DNA of 54,430 bases, taken from Clostridia bacterium. Its GTDB lineage: Bacteria > Bacillota > Clostridia > Oscillospirales > Acutalibacteraceae. A program made the position numbers and the translations under genes. The notes below the pieces were generated by a model. That model made no database searches. It saw only the letters and a list, made by a program, of their open reading frames with translations, and was not told where the DNA came from. The stretch's first letter is position 1; each line of letters starts with the position of its first letter. Below are positions 16,853 through 24,633 of this stretch, in pieces. The stretch is taken from assembly GCA_017434985.1 (NCBI GenBank), contig JAFSFY010000031.1:1-54430 (forward strand), given 5' to 3'.

Positions 16853-18063
16853 TTCAAATTGCAGTATTAGGTCACGGTGTGGTCGGGTCCGGTGTGGTGG
16901 AAGTGCTGGGGCAAAACGCCGCGCACATCGCCCACAAAGCCGGCGAAGGCATCGAGGTCAAGCGCATTTTAGACCTGCGCTCGTTCCCCGATCTGCCGTA
17001 TGCCGACCGTTTCACCACCTCGTTTGACGATATTGTAAACGATGCCGACATTCGCATCGTGGTGGAAACGATGGGCGGCTTGCACCCCGCGTATGATTAC
17101 GTGAAAGCCGCGCTGGAAAACGGCAAAAGCGTGGTCACCTCCAACAAAGAATTGGTGGCCGCCAAAGGCGACGAACTGCTCGCCATCGCCAAGAAAAACA
17201 ACCTCAATTTCTTGTTTGAAGCGAGCGTGGGCGGCGGTATTCCGATCCTGCGCCCGCTCGACCAATGTCTCTCGGCCAACAACGTGACCGAGATCGCGGG
17301 TATTTTAAACGGCACCACCAACTTTATGCTCACCCGTATGTTGGGCGACAATATGGATTTTGACGAGGCGCTCGCCCTCGCACAATCGCTCGGCTATGCG
17401 GAGCGTGACCCCTCTGCCGACGTGGACGGGCACGACGCGTGCCGCAAAATTTGCATTTTGGCTTCGCTGGCGTTCGGCAAGCACGTGTACCCCGATCAGG
17501 TACACACCGAAGGTATTCGCAACCTGACCCTTGCCGACGTGGCGTACGCCGCCGCGTGCGACAGTGTCATCAAACTCATCGGCCGCGTGGTGGTAGACGG
17601 CGACAAAGTGCACAGCATCGTCGCCCCGATGATGGTGCCGAACACCTGCTTGCTGTCGGGTGTCAGCGACGTGTTCAACGCCGTGATGGTGCGCGGCGAC
17701 GCCGTGGGTGACACGGTGTTTTACGGTCGCGGCGCGGGCAAACTGCCCACCGCTTCCGCCGTGGTTGCCGACGTGATTGACGAAGTGAAGCATTTTAAAG
17801 CGAGAAAATACTTATATTGGGAACAGGGCGCGGCCGATTACGTGTTGCCCGCCGCCACCTACACCTGCCGCTCGCTTCTCCGCGTGAAAGCGGCGGACGG
17901 CTTGCTCGAAAACTTAAGCAACGTGCAGGTAGTCACCTACGACGGTGCCCCCGCCGACGAACTTGCGGTGCTGACCGAGCCGATGACCGAAGATGCCGTC
18001 GACGCGCTCATTCGCGAGAGCGGCGCAACCCTGATCAACCGTATCCGTATGATGGATCTGTAA
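16849..18063 (+). CDS. hom: Homoserine dehydrogenase
   Basis: This 404-residue enzyme reduces aspartate-semialdehyde to homoserine on the way to threonine and methionine. The NAD(P)-binding loop is GHGVVGSGVVEVL near residue 8. VTSNKELVA and GGIPILRPLDQCL follow, then the catalytic GILNGTTNFMLTRM and ERDPSADVDGHDA region. The C-terminal regulatory segment (after about residue 325) is short for a full ACT domain. It begins inside the last codon of the previous gene and is followed 14 bases later by lysC. Confidence 0.95.
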   Translation: MIQIAVLGHGVVGSGVVEVLGQNAAHIAHKAGEGIEVKRILDLRSFPDLPYADRFTTSFDDIVNDADIRIVVETMGGLHPAYDYVKAALENGKSVVTSNKELVAAKGDELLAIAKKNNLNFLFEASVGGGIPILRPLDQCLSANNVTEIAGILNGTTNFMLTRMLGDNMDFDEALALAQSLGYAERDPSADVDGHDACRKICILASLAFGKHVYPDQVHTEGIRNLTLADVAYAAACDSVIKLIGRVVVDGDKVHSIVAPMMVPNTCLLSGVSDVFNAVMVRGDAVGDTVFYGRGAGKLPTASAVVADVIDEVKHFKARKYLYWEQGAADYVLPAATYTCRSLLRVKAADGLLENLSNVQVVTYDGAPADELAVLTEPMTEDAVDALIRESGATLINRIRMMDL

Positions 18064-18077
18064 TAGGAGGAAAAACT

Positions 18078-19283
18078 ATGCTTATCGTGCAAAAATTCGG
18101 CGGCAGTTCCGTTGCCAACGCCGAACGCGTGAACAACGTGGCACGCATCGTCACCGATGCGTATCGGCAAGGAAACGAAGTGGTTGTGGTGGTTTCCGCA
18201 CAAGGCGACACCACCGACGATCTGATCGAAAAAGCCGCAGAGATCAACCCGAATGCCAGCAAACGCGAAATGGATATGCTGCTCGCCGCGGGCGAACAGA
18301 TCTCCATCTCCCTGCTCGCGATGGCGATTGAAAAACTCGGCTGCCCCGTCATCTCGCTGCTCGGCTGGCAAGCGGGGTTTGAGACCAACTCGACCTATTC
18401 GTCGGCACGCATCAAACGCGTCAACGCGGAACGCATCCGCACCGAACTTGACCGCAAAAAGATCGTCGTGGTGGCGGGCTTTCAAGGCCTGAACAAGTAC
18501 GACGATGTGACCACCCTCGGCCGCGGCGGGTCGGACACCAGCGCGGTGGCGATTGCCGCTTCGATGCACGCCGATCTGTGCCAGATCTTTACCGACGTGG
18601 AAGGCGTGTACACCGCCGACCCGCGCAAGATCCACAACGCACAAAAACTCGACGAGATCACCTACGACGAAATGTTGGAACTTGCCACCCTCGGCGCGCA
18701 GGTTCTCAACAACCGTTCGGTGGAAATGGCGAAAAAATACGGCATTGAATTGGAAGTCCTTTCGAGTATGAAGCAGGTGCCCGGCACCAAAGTTAAGGAG
18801 GCTATCAAAATGGAAAAAATGTTGATTAAGAGCGTGGCCAAAGACACCAGCGTGGCCCGTGTGATGATCGTCGGTCTGCCCGACTCCCCCGGTATTGCGT
18901 TTAAAGTGTTTGAATGTGTGGCGCGCGCCCACATCAACGTGGACATCATTTTGCAGTCGGTCGGTCGCGACGGCACCAAAGACATCACCTTTACCGTGCC
19001 CGCGGGTGACGGCGAAAAGGCCGTGGACGCCCTCAAAGACCTGTGCGATCGCGTGGGTGCCAAGAGCGTGGCGTTCGATACCGACGTGGCGAAGATCTCC
19101 ATCGTCGGCGCGGGTATGGAGACCCACGAAGGCGTGGCTTCCAAAATGTTCGAAGCCCTTTCCGACAACAACATCAACATCCAAAACATCTCCACCAGTG
19201 AGATCAAGGTGTCGGTGCTCATCGACAAAGTGGATGCCGACCGCGCCGTGGCGGCGGTGCACGCCAAATTCTTCGGCGACTAA
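18078..19283 (+). CDS. lysC: Aspartate kinase
   Basis: This 401-residue enzyme phosphorylates aspartate, the first step to lysine, threonine and methionine. The kinase domain has KFGGSSVANAERV at residues 5-17, GRGGSDTSAVAIAA near 150 and FTDVEGVYTADPR near 173. Two ACT domains follow (VARVMIVGLPDSPGIAFKVF and KISIVGAGMETHEGVASKMF), so feedback inhibition by an end product is expected. ATG 18078 is 7 bases after TAGGAGG. I saw no lysine riboswitch or T-box upstream of the operon. Confidence 0.96.
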   Translation: MLIVQKFGGSSVANAERVNNVARIVTDAYRQGNEVVVVVSAQGDTTDDLIEKAAEINPNASKREMDMLLAAGEQISISLLAMAIEKLGCPVISLLGWQAGFETNSTYSSARIKRVNAERIRTELDRKKIVVVAGFQGLNKYDDVTTLGRGGSDTSAVAIAASMHADLCQIFTDVEGVYTADPRKIHNAQKLDEITYDEMLELATLGAQVLNNRSVEMAKKYGIELEVLSSMKQVPGTKVKEAIKMEKMLIKSVAKDTSVARVMIVGLPDSPGIAFKVFECVARAHINVDIILQSVGRDGTKDITFTVPAGDGEKAVDALKDLCDRVGAKSVAFDTDVAKISIVGAGMETHEGVASKMFEALSDNNINIQNISTSEIKVSVLIDKVDADRAVAAVHAKFFGD

Positions 19284-19291
19284 AATTAAGG

Positions 19292-19322
19292 CGGGTCGAT
19301 GCGGTGCATCGACCCGTTTTCG
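19292..19322 (+). terminator. Terminator after lysC
   Basis: CGGGTCGATGC/GCATCGACCCG, an 11-base-pair stem with a 3-base loop followed by TTTTCGTTT. Confidence 0.85.
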
Positions 19323-19342
19323 TTTGTTCTCGTTGCAACACC

Positions 19343-19390
19343 GTAGGGGAGCCGTCTCGGCTCCCGCGGGAGGCGGAACGCCTCCCCTAC
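19343..19390. repeat. Cruciform-type dispersed repeat
   Basis: Outer arms GTAGGGGA (19343-19350) and TCCCCTAC (19383-19390) enclose two hairpins, GGAGCCG/CGGCTCC and GGAGGCG/CGCCTCC. It lies between lysC and hemW and ends 3 bases before the hemW RBS. Its nested form suggests a small mobile palindromic element. Confidence 0.65.
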
Positions 19391-19407
19391 AACAAGGAGG
19401 TGACCCC

Positions 19408-20502
19408 ATGACCGGTATTTACGTGCACGTGCCGTTTTGCGCGTCCAAATGCCCCTACTGCGATTTTTATTCACTCAGCAATACTACCGACACCGACAAA
19501 GACGCCTTTGTAGCGGCGGTGCTTGACCGCTTTGCCCCATACGAAACCGTGACCGCCGATACGCTGTATTTCGGCGGCGGCACCCCCTCGCTGCTGGGTG
19601 GCAAACGGCTCGCGGCACTCATCGACGGCGCACGGCGGCAATTTGGTCTGCAACAGGCGGAAATTACGTTGGAGGCCAACCCTGCCGACGATCTGTACGA
19701 CACCTTCGCGGCGTTTGCCGCCGCGGGAGGAAACCGCGTGTCAATGGGGGTGCAGGCGGTAAACGACCGCCAACTGCACCTGCTCGGTCGCCGTCACACG
19801 GTGGCGCAAGTTGACCGCGCCGTTGCGGACGTCCACCGCGCGGGGATAACCAATTTGTCGCTCGACTTGATGCTCGGCACCCCCGAACAAACCGAAACCG
19901 ACGTCGCCCACGCGGTGCGGCGGTTTGCCGATTGGGGCGCCACCCACTTGTCGGCGTATCTGCTCAAATTGGAACCGAACACCCCGTTCGGGCGCACCCC
20001 GCCCGCCGTTCCCGACGAGGACGGTGCCGCCGCGCTGTATCTCGCCGCGTGTGAAGCGGCCGAAACCGCGGGATATCGGCAGTACGAAATTTCCAACTTT
20101 GCCAAAACGGGATATGAGAGCCGCCACAACCTGAAATATTGGCTCGGCGAGCCGTATCTCGGATTCGGCCCCGCCGCCCACTCGTTTTTTGAGGGCAAAC
20201 GGTTTTACTATCCCCGCTCACTGACCGATTTTGTGAACGGATGCGCCCCGCTTGCGGAAGAAAACGACACCATCGAAAGCGGCACCGCCGACGAATACGC
20301 CATGTTGCGTTTGCGCCTGGCCGACGGCGTCACCGAACGTGACTTTGCCGCCCGCTTCGATACCTCGATTCCCGATGAATGGCGCGCCCGCGCCGCGCGA
20401 CTGCCGTCCCACCTCGTCATCGCCGACGAGCACGGCATCCGTTTCACGCGTGAGGGATTTTTGTTATCCGACCCCCTCATCGCCCGTGTTTTGTGGGGGT
20501 GA
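19408..20502 (+). CDS. hemW: Radical SAM heme chaperone HemW-like
   Basis: This 364-residue protein belongs to the HemN/HemW radical SAM family. CASKCPYC at residues 11-18 gives the CxxxCxxC cluster site, followed by LYFGGGTPSLL near 52 and the SMGVQAVNDRQLHLLGR region. HemW-type proteins bind and deliver heme; true HemN decarboxylates coproporphyrinogen III. The short length and the Cys motif lacking HemN's extra cysteine favour HemW. A near-ideal RBS (AAGGAGGTGA) sits right behind a palindromic repeat. The last 39 bases overlap the convergent SLOG gene. Confidence 0.9.
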   Translation: MTGIYVHVPFCASKCPYCDFYSLSNTTDTDKDAFVAAVLDRFAPYETVTADTLYFGGGTPSLLGGKRLAALIDGARRQFGLQQAEITLEANPADDLYDTFAAFAAAGGNRVSMGVQAVNDRQLHLLGRRHTVAQVDRAVADVHRAGITNLSLDLMLGTPEQTETDVAHAVRRFADWGATHLSAYLLKLEPNTPFGRTPPAVPDEDGAAALYLAACEAAETAGYRQYEISNFAKTGYESRHNLKYWLGEPYLGFGPAAHSFFEGKRFYYPRSLTDFVNGCAPLAEENDTIESGTADEYAMLRLRLADGVTERDFAARFDTSIPDEWRARAARLPSHLVIADEHGIRFTREGFLLSDPLIARVLWG

Positions 20503-21009
20503 TCCTGCTGCAATCTCCTTGTATCCCCGCCCGCAAAACGATCGTATGCTGATAATATTTTTACATTTCTTTATGGCATACTTCAAGGCGATTTCCGTGC
20601 CGCTTTTGCGAATCGTTGGAAGGACGAGTTCGTCATAATAGACAACGCAATAGAGGCTGCTATCAATCATCTCATAGTTGCGCTCGACGTAGGAAGCTCT
20701 GCCTGCGTTCATTATTCTTTCGGGATAATAACTATCGTCATAACTTTCCAGTAAATAATTTTTATAGTGCTCACCAATATATGGATATTCTGCCCGTACA
20801 TAAATTCGTTTTATGTGCGGGTATTTTTCTTTTAGTTTGGTTACCACCTCAAGGCACAGGCTGTTAAAACGACTTTTACTTCCAAAAAGAAACGTATCAA
20901 CATGTTTGTCCGCAATTAGGTTTTCAATTATTTCGTTAAGTTGTAATCTTAATTCCTCGGTTTCGTTGATAGTTCTATGGCCAAAAAAACAGCAGGTATT
21001 TTCAAGCAA
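20464..21009 (-). CDS. SLOG-superfamily protein (DUF1273/YpsA-like)
   Basis: This 181-residue protein begins MLENTCCFFGHRTINETEEL, the usual opening of the SLOG/DUF1273 group of Rossmann-like nucleotide-binding proteins. FLFGSKSRFNSLCLEVV and RIYVRAEYPYIGEHYKNY follow. These folds bind nucleotide-derived ligands in stress or defence systems; the role here is unknown. I prefer the TTG at 21009, 6 bases after GTGAGGTGA. An ATG at 21027 has no good RBS. Its last 13 codons run into hemW, as if the insert lost its own 3' end. It is AT-rich compared with its neighbours and divergent from an XRE regulator. Confidence 0.78.
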   Translation of the reverse strand: MLENTCCFFGHRTINETEELRLQLNEIIENLIADKHVDTFLFGSKSRFNSLCLEVVTKLKEKYPHIKRIYVRAEYPYIGEHYKNYLLESYDDSYYPERIMNAGRASYVERNYEMIDSSLYCVVYYDELVLPTIRKSGTEIALKYAIKKCKNIISIRSFCGRGYKEIAAGSPPQNTGDEGVG

Positions 21010-21062
21010 TATGCTCACCTCACACATAATTTACTGAAAAAAGCGCCAAAAATATTACTGTG

Positions 21063-21109
21063 TATCCTATTAGGATATATGTGTTATTTTAACATATCCG
21101 AATAGGACA
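21063..21109. promoter_or_regulatory. Paired operator-like palindromes between SLOG and XRE genes
   Basis: TATCCT-ATT-AGGATA (21063-21077) and TATCCG-AAT-AGGACA (21095-21109) share a 6-3-6 plan with centres 32 bases apart, close to three helical turns. The second lies inside the likely XRE promoter (TTAACA 21089-21094, AATAAT 21113-21118, 18-base spacer). This suggests cooperative binding by the XRE protein and autoregulation of both genes. Confidence 0.68.
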
Positions 21110-21146
21110 TACAATAATATTTAATGCAAATTACGAGGTGAATACT

Positions 21147-21482
21147 ATGGGTGTTGATTATATTTCAATTGGTAATCGTATAAAAGAACTTCGCACCGCA
21201 AAAAATTGGACACAAGCAAAACTCGCAGAAAAATCCGGTGTAGAGCCGTCTAATATTTCTCATATCGAACGTGCTGCAACGAAACTCAGTTTGCCGACGC
21301 TTGTTAATATTGCGAATGCTCTTGGCGTTACCCTTGATGAAATCGCATACGGCAGTTTGGTTAAAAGTTCGCATGTTTCCATTAAGATGATTGATGATAT
21401 TCTTGCTGATTGTTCACCCGAAGAATTAAAATCTATTGCCGAAGTAATTAAGACTACAAAAACGGTTATACAGAACAAGTAA
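21147..21482 (+). CDS. XRE-family transcriptional regulator
   Basis: This 111-residue protein has a Cro/C1-type helix-turn-helix in residues 5-60: IGNRIKELRTAKNWTQAKLA, then EPSNISHIERA as the recognition helix. The C-terminal helices (SPEELKSIAEVIKTTKTVI) would dimerise. It is expected to bind the paired palindromes upstream and control itself and the divergent SLOG gene. ATG 21147 follows ACGAGGTG; a GTG at 21138 overlaps that RBS. Codon use is AT-rich, unlike the flanking chromosome, suggesting arrival together with the SLOG gene. Confidence 0.9.
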   Translation: MGVDYISIGNRIKELRTAKNWTQAKLAEKSGVEPSNISHIERAATKLSLPTLVNIANALGVTLDEIAYGSLVKSSHVSIKMIDDILADCSPEELKSIAEVIKTTKTVIQNK

Positions 21483-21529
21483 TCTCCCGAAAGTCATTTC
21501 CCACCGCCGTGGCGATTTTTCTACAATGA

Positions 21530-21570
21530 AAAAACCCGTCCGTCAACGTACTGTTGACGGACGGGTTTGT
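21530..21570. terminator. Bidirectional terminator
   Basis: ACCCGTCCGTCAAC and GTTGACGGACGGGT form a 14-base-pair stem flanked by A- and T-runs, between the XRE gene and the minus-strand flavoprotein. Confidence 0.92.
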
Positions 21571-23148
21571 TTATTTTAGCGATTCCAACACCCATTTCGC
21601 ACAGCGGATGCCGTCCACGGCGGCGGAGGTGATGCCACCCGCATAGCCCGCGCCCTCACCGCAGGGGTAAAGCCCCTCAACGGCGCTTTGCCCCTGCTCG
21701 TTTCGAAGGAGTCGCACGGGGGAAGAAGAGCGGGATTCCACCCCGCTGAGCACCGCGTCGTAGCGGTCAAATCCCGCCAGTTGTTTCCCAAACTGCGGCA
21801 ACGCCTCTTTGAGCGAGCCCGCCACAAACTTCGGCAAACACCCCCGCAGATCGGTGGGGGTGACCCCCGGACGATAGGACGGATTCACGTCGCCGAGCGC
21901 GGCAGACGCGCGGTCTTTCAGAAAATCGCCCACCAACTGCACCGGCGCGTGATAATTTCCTCCGCCGAGCAGATAGGCGGCTTGCTCCATCTGCCGTTGC
22001 AGAGCGATGCCCGCCAGCGGTGAGTCGCCCGCCATATCCTCCACCGACACCCCAACGAGCAACGCACTGTTGGAGTTTTCGGCGTCCCGCGCAAATTCGC
22101 TCATCCCGTTGACCGCCACACCGCCCTCTTCCGAGGCGGCGGCAATCACCACGCCGCCCGGGCACATACAAAAGGTGTACACCCCGCGCCCGTCTTTTAA
22201 GTGAGTAACCAACTTGTAATCCGCCGCGCCGAGGACAGGATGCCCCGCCGCCGCGCCGTAACGCGCGCGGTCAATGTCGCGGCGCGGATGCTCGATACGC
22301 ACCCCCACCGCAAACGGTTTTTTCTCCATCGGCAACCCGCGGCGGTACAGCATCTCCACCGTGTCGCGTGCGGAATGCCCGATGGCGAAAATCGCGTGGT
22401 CACATGCAAGGGTGTCCCCACCGTTCAGTTCCAAGCCGATAAGTTTTCTGTTTTCGGTGACAATATCGGTGACGGTGGTTTCAAACCGCACCTCACCGCC
22501 GAGTTTGATGATCTGCTCACGCAGGCGTTTCACCGCGCCGCACAGACGGTCGGTGCCCACGTGGGGTTTGGCTTGCCACAAAATTTCGTCGGGCGCGCCC
22601 GCTTTCACGAGTTCTTCCAGCACAAACCGACACAACGGGTCTTTGATACCCGTGTTGAGTTTGCCGTCCGAAAAGGTGCCCGCACCGCCTTCGCCGAACT
22701 GCACGTTGGAGCGAACGTCCAACACACCCGTGCGGCGAAATTGTTCCACGTCAGCCTTGCGCTCGTCCACGGGACGGCCGCGTTCAAGAAGCAACGGGCA
22801 GGCGCCCGCCCGCGCCAAAATGAGCGCGGCAAACAACCCCGCCGGGCCGCTGCCCACCACCACGGGGCGGTGTTTCGGGGCGTCCACAACAGGCACGTCC
22901 ACCACCGTGGGGAGCAGTTTTGCCACCCCGTTTACACGGCAGTTGCGCAAAAAATCCTCTTCGCCCGCCAGTTCCACGGCGGCGGTGATCTCAAAAGTAA
23001 CCGTGCCGCGGCGTGCGTCCACCGACCGCTTGAACAGCGAGCACGCGCCGACGCGTTTGGGCGAAACCCCCAATTTTTTCACGACGGCGGCACGCAGATC
23101 TTCTTCGGTATACGAAAGCGGCAACTTGAGTCCGCCCACGCGAATCAT
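21571..23148 (-). CDS. NAD(P)/FAD-dependent dehydrogenase, COG2509 type
   Basis: This 525-residue flavoprotein has an N-terminal alpha/beta domain of about 95 residues, then the FAD-binding fold: PVVVGSGPAGLFAALILARAG near residue 92 and LERGRPVDERK for the ribose. The FGEGGAGTFSDGKLNTGIKD block near residue 150 is distinctive of this uncharacterised FAD-dependent family. GEGAGYAGGITSAAVDG closes it. Substrate unknown. ATG 23148 follows GGGAGGTGCGCG; earlier in-frame starts lie inside the upstream gene. Its start overlaps the previous stop by four bases, so the two flavoproteins form an operon. Confidence 0.88.
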   Translation of the reverse strand: MIRVGGLKLPLSYTEEDLRAAVVKKLGVSPKRVGACSLFKRSVDARRGTVTFEITAAVELAGEEDFLRNCRVNGVAKLLPTVVDVPVVDAPKHRPVVVGSGPAGLFAALILARAGACPLLLERGRPVDERKADVEQFRRTGVLDVRSNVQFGEGGAGTFSDGKLNTGIKDPLCRFVLEELVKAGAPDEILWQAKPHVGTDRLCGAVKRLREQIIKLGGEVRFETTVTDIVTENRKLIGLELNGGDTLACDHAIFAIGHSARDTVEMLYRRGLPMEKKPFAVGVRIEHPRRDIDRARYGAAAGHPVLGAADYKLVTHLKDGRGVYTFCMCPGGVVIAAASEEGGVAVNGMSEFARDAENSNSALLVGVSVEDMAGDSPLAGIALQRQMEQAAYLLGGGNYHAPVQLVGDFLKDRASAALGDVNPSYRPGVTPTDLRGCLPKFVAGSLKEALPQFGKQLAGFDRYDAVLSGVESRSSSPVRLLRNEQGQSAVEGLYPCGEGAGYAGGITSAAVDGIRCAKWVLESLK

Positions 23149-24377
23149 CGCGCACCTCCCACGGCACACGCCGCCGCATACGCCGACGACCACGCCCATT
23201 GCAGATTAAATCCGCCGCAATCGCCGTCGATATCCAACGCTTCGCCGAGGATATACAAGCCTTTTATAAGGCACGATTCCATTGTATTCGGGTCCACTTC
23301 GTCGGTCGCAATGCCGCCCGCGGTCACCTGTGCGCCGCCAAACCCTTGCGTACCGAATACGGGGAACGCAAAACCTTTGATGGTATCACACACCGCGCGC
23401 AACTGTCGGTCCGACAACCCGTCGGTCACCTCGGCGAGCGGCACACCCGCCGCACGGCACACCGTTTGCCCGATGCGTTTGTTTAACAGTCCCGTCAAAA
23501 AATCTTCGCCGCGGCGGCCGAGCGCGCGGCGCGCGCGCAGTTCACCCATCACGTCATCCCGCGACAGATCGGGCAACAAATCGAGCACCGCGGTGAGGGT
23601 GCCTTGTTTGCGGCGCTCCCACTGCCCCGCCACCCGCGAGATCTGCATCACGGCGGGACCCGACAACCCGTATTCGGTAAACAGCACTTCCCCCGTATGG
23701 GTGGCAAGGGTGGTGCCGTCTTTCACAAACGAAACCGCCGCGTCGATGCGCAACCCTTTCATCGCTTTCACAAACGCGGTGTCGGTCTTCACCTGCACGA
23801 TGGAGGGGAACAGCGGCGTTTTGCGGTGAGGGGTCGCCAGGCGATACCCCTCCGCCGACCCGCCGAGCGCGGGCGCGGCCGCACCGCCCACCGCAAGCAA
23901 CACGCGGTCGGCGGCGATGGTATCGGTGGCGGTTTTGACCAAAAACCCGTCACCGTTTTTCACAATATCGGTCACGGCGGTGTCACACCGCACCGTCACG
24001 CCCAGCTCAGCGAGAGTCAGGCGCAAACAATCCAGCACCGCACCCGCCTGTTCGCACCGCGGATACACGCGCCCGTTGTCGCGCACGGTGCACGACACCC
24101 CGATGTTTTCGAAAAACGCGATGGCGTCCTGGGGCGAAAATTTCTCCAGCGCCGCCGTCACAAACGACGGGTCGTCCCCGTGATAGTAGGGTTTCGCGGC
24201 GTGGATATTCGACAAATTGCAGGTACCGTTGCCGGTGGCGAGCAATTTTTTGCCCACGCGCGGGCCCTTTTCAAGCACGAGCACCCGCTCACCGCCCAGC
24301 ATCCGGGCGCAAAACACCGCCGCCGCCAGCCCCGAAGCGCCGCCGCCGACAATGACGATGTGTTCTTGTGAACTCAC
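23145..24377 (-). CDS. HI0933/BaiN-like FAD-dependent oxidoreductase
   Basis: This 410-residue protein is a member of the HI0933/YhiN family (often called aminoacetone oxidase or BaiN-like). The FAD loop IVIVGGGASGLAAAVFCARM is at residues 7-26, LEKGPRVGKKLLATGNGTCN follows, and TAGGIATDEV plus LYILGEALDIDGDCGGFNLQ are at the C-terminus. Some relatives reduce bile acid intermediates, but that activity cannot be assumed. The start is GTG 24377 behind AAGGAGTGA; a nearby ATG is out of frame. Confidence 0.88.
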   Translation of the reverse strand: MSSQEHIVIVGGGASGLAAAVFCARMLGGERVLVLEKGPRVGKKLLATGNGTCNLSNIHAAKPYYHGDDPSFVTAALEKFSPQDAIAFFENIGVSCTVRDNGRVYPRCEQAGAVLDCLRLTLAELGVTVRCDTAVTDIVKNGDGFLVKTATDTIAADRVLLAVGGAAAPALGGSAEGYRLATPHRKTPLFPSIVQVKTDTAFVKAMKGLRIDAAVSFVKDGTTLATHTGEVLFTEYGLSGPAVMQISRVAGQWERRKQGTLTAVLDLLPDLSRDDVMGELRARRALGRRGEDFLTGLLNKRIGQTVCRAAGVPLAEVTDGLSDRQLRAVCDTIKGFAFPVFGTQGFGGAQVTAGGIATDEVDPNTMESCLIKGLYILGEALDIDGDCGGFNLQWAWSSAYAAACAVGGAR

Positions 24378-24433
24378 GGTACATCACTCCTTGTCCGTGC
24401 GAATACACTACACTGTGTACCAATCTTGCTACC

Positions 24434-24462
24434 ACTATACCACAAATCCCGCTTTCCGTAAA
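24434..24462 (-). promoter_or_regulatory. Probable promoter of the flavoprotein pair
   Basis: On the minus strand TTTACG (24462-24457), 17 bases, TATAGT (24439-24434), about 57 bases before the GTG start. Confidence 0.55.
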
Positions 24463-24484
24463 GTCGCAAGTTTTCAAAAAGGTG

Positions 24485-24513
24485 TTGACAAACCGTTTTC
24501 GTCGTGCTATACT
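24485..24513 (+). promoter_or_regulatory. Sigma-A promoter of the glmS operon
   Basis: TTGACA at 24485-24490 and TATACT at 24508-24513, 17-base spacer. A leader of roughly 115 bases follows. I did not find the conserved core of the glmS ribozyme in it. Confidence 0.8.
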
Positions 24514-24633
24514 CCCCCTTGTGCTTCTGCTTTTGTCAATTTAGTCATAAAAGTTGCACTTTTCGTTTTAAAAAGCACATTCCCGTTCGATCGGTCAACA
24601 CTATATTGACAGTGTCTGAAAAGGAGAAAAAAT

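Noticed and set aside
16385-19283. Lysine riboswitch or T-box control of hom/lysC
   Set aside because: The leader between the promoter and the first start is only about 40 bases and has no such fold.
24514-24633. Possible glmS ribozyme in the glmS leader
   Set aside because: The leader is long enough, but I did not find the conserved ribozyme core or its pairing pattern. A covariance search would settle it.
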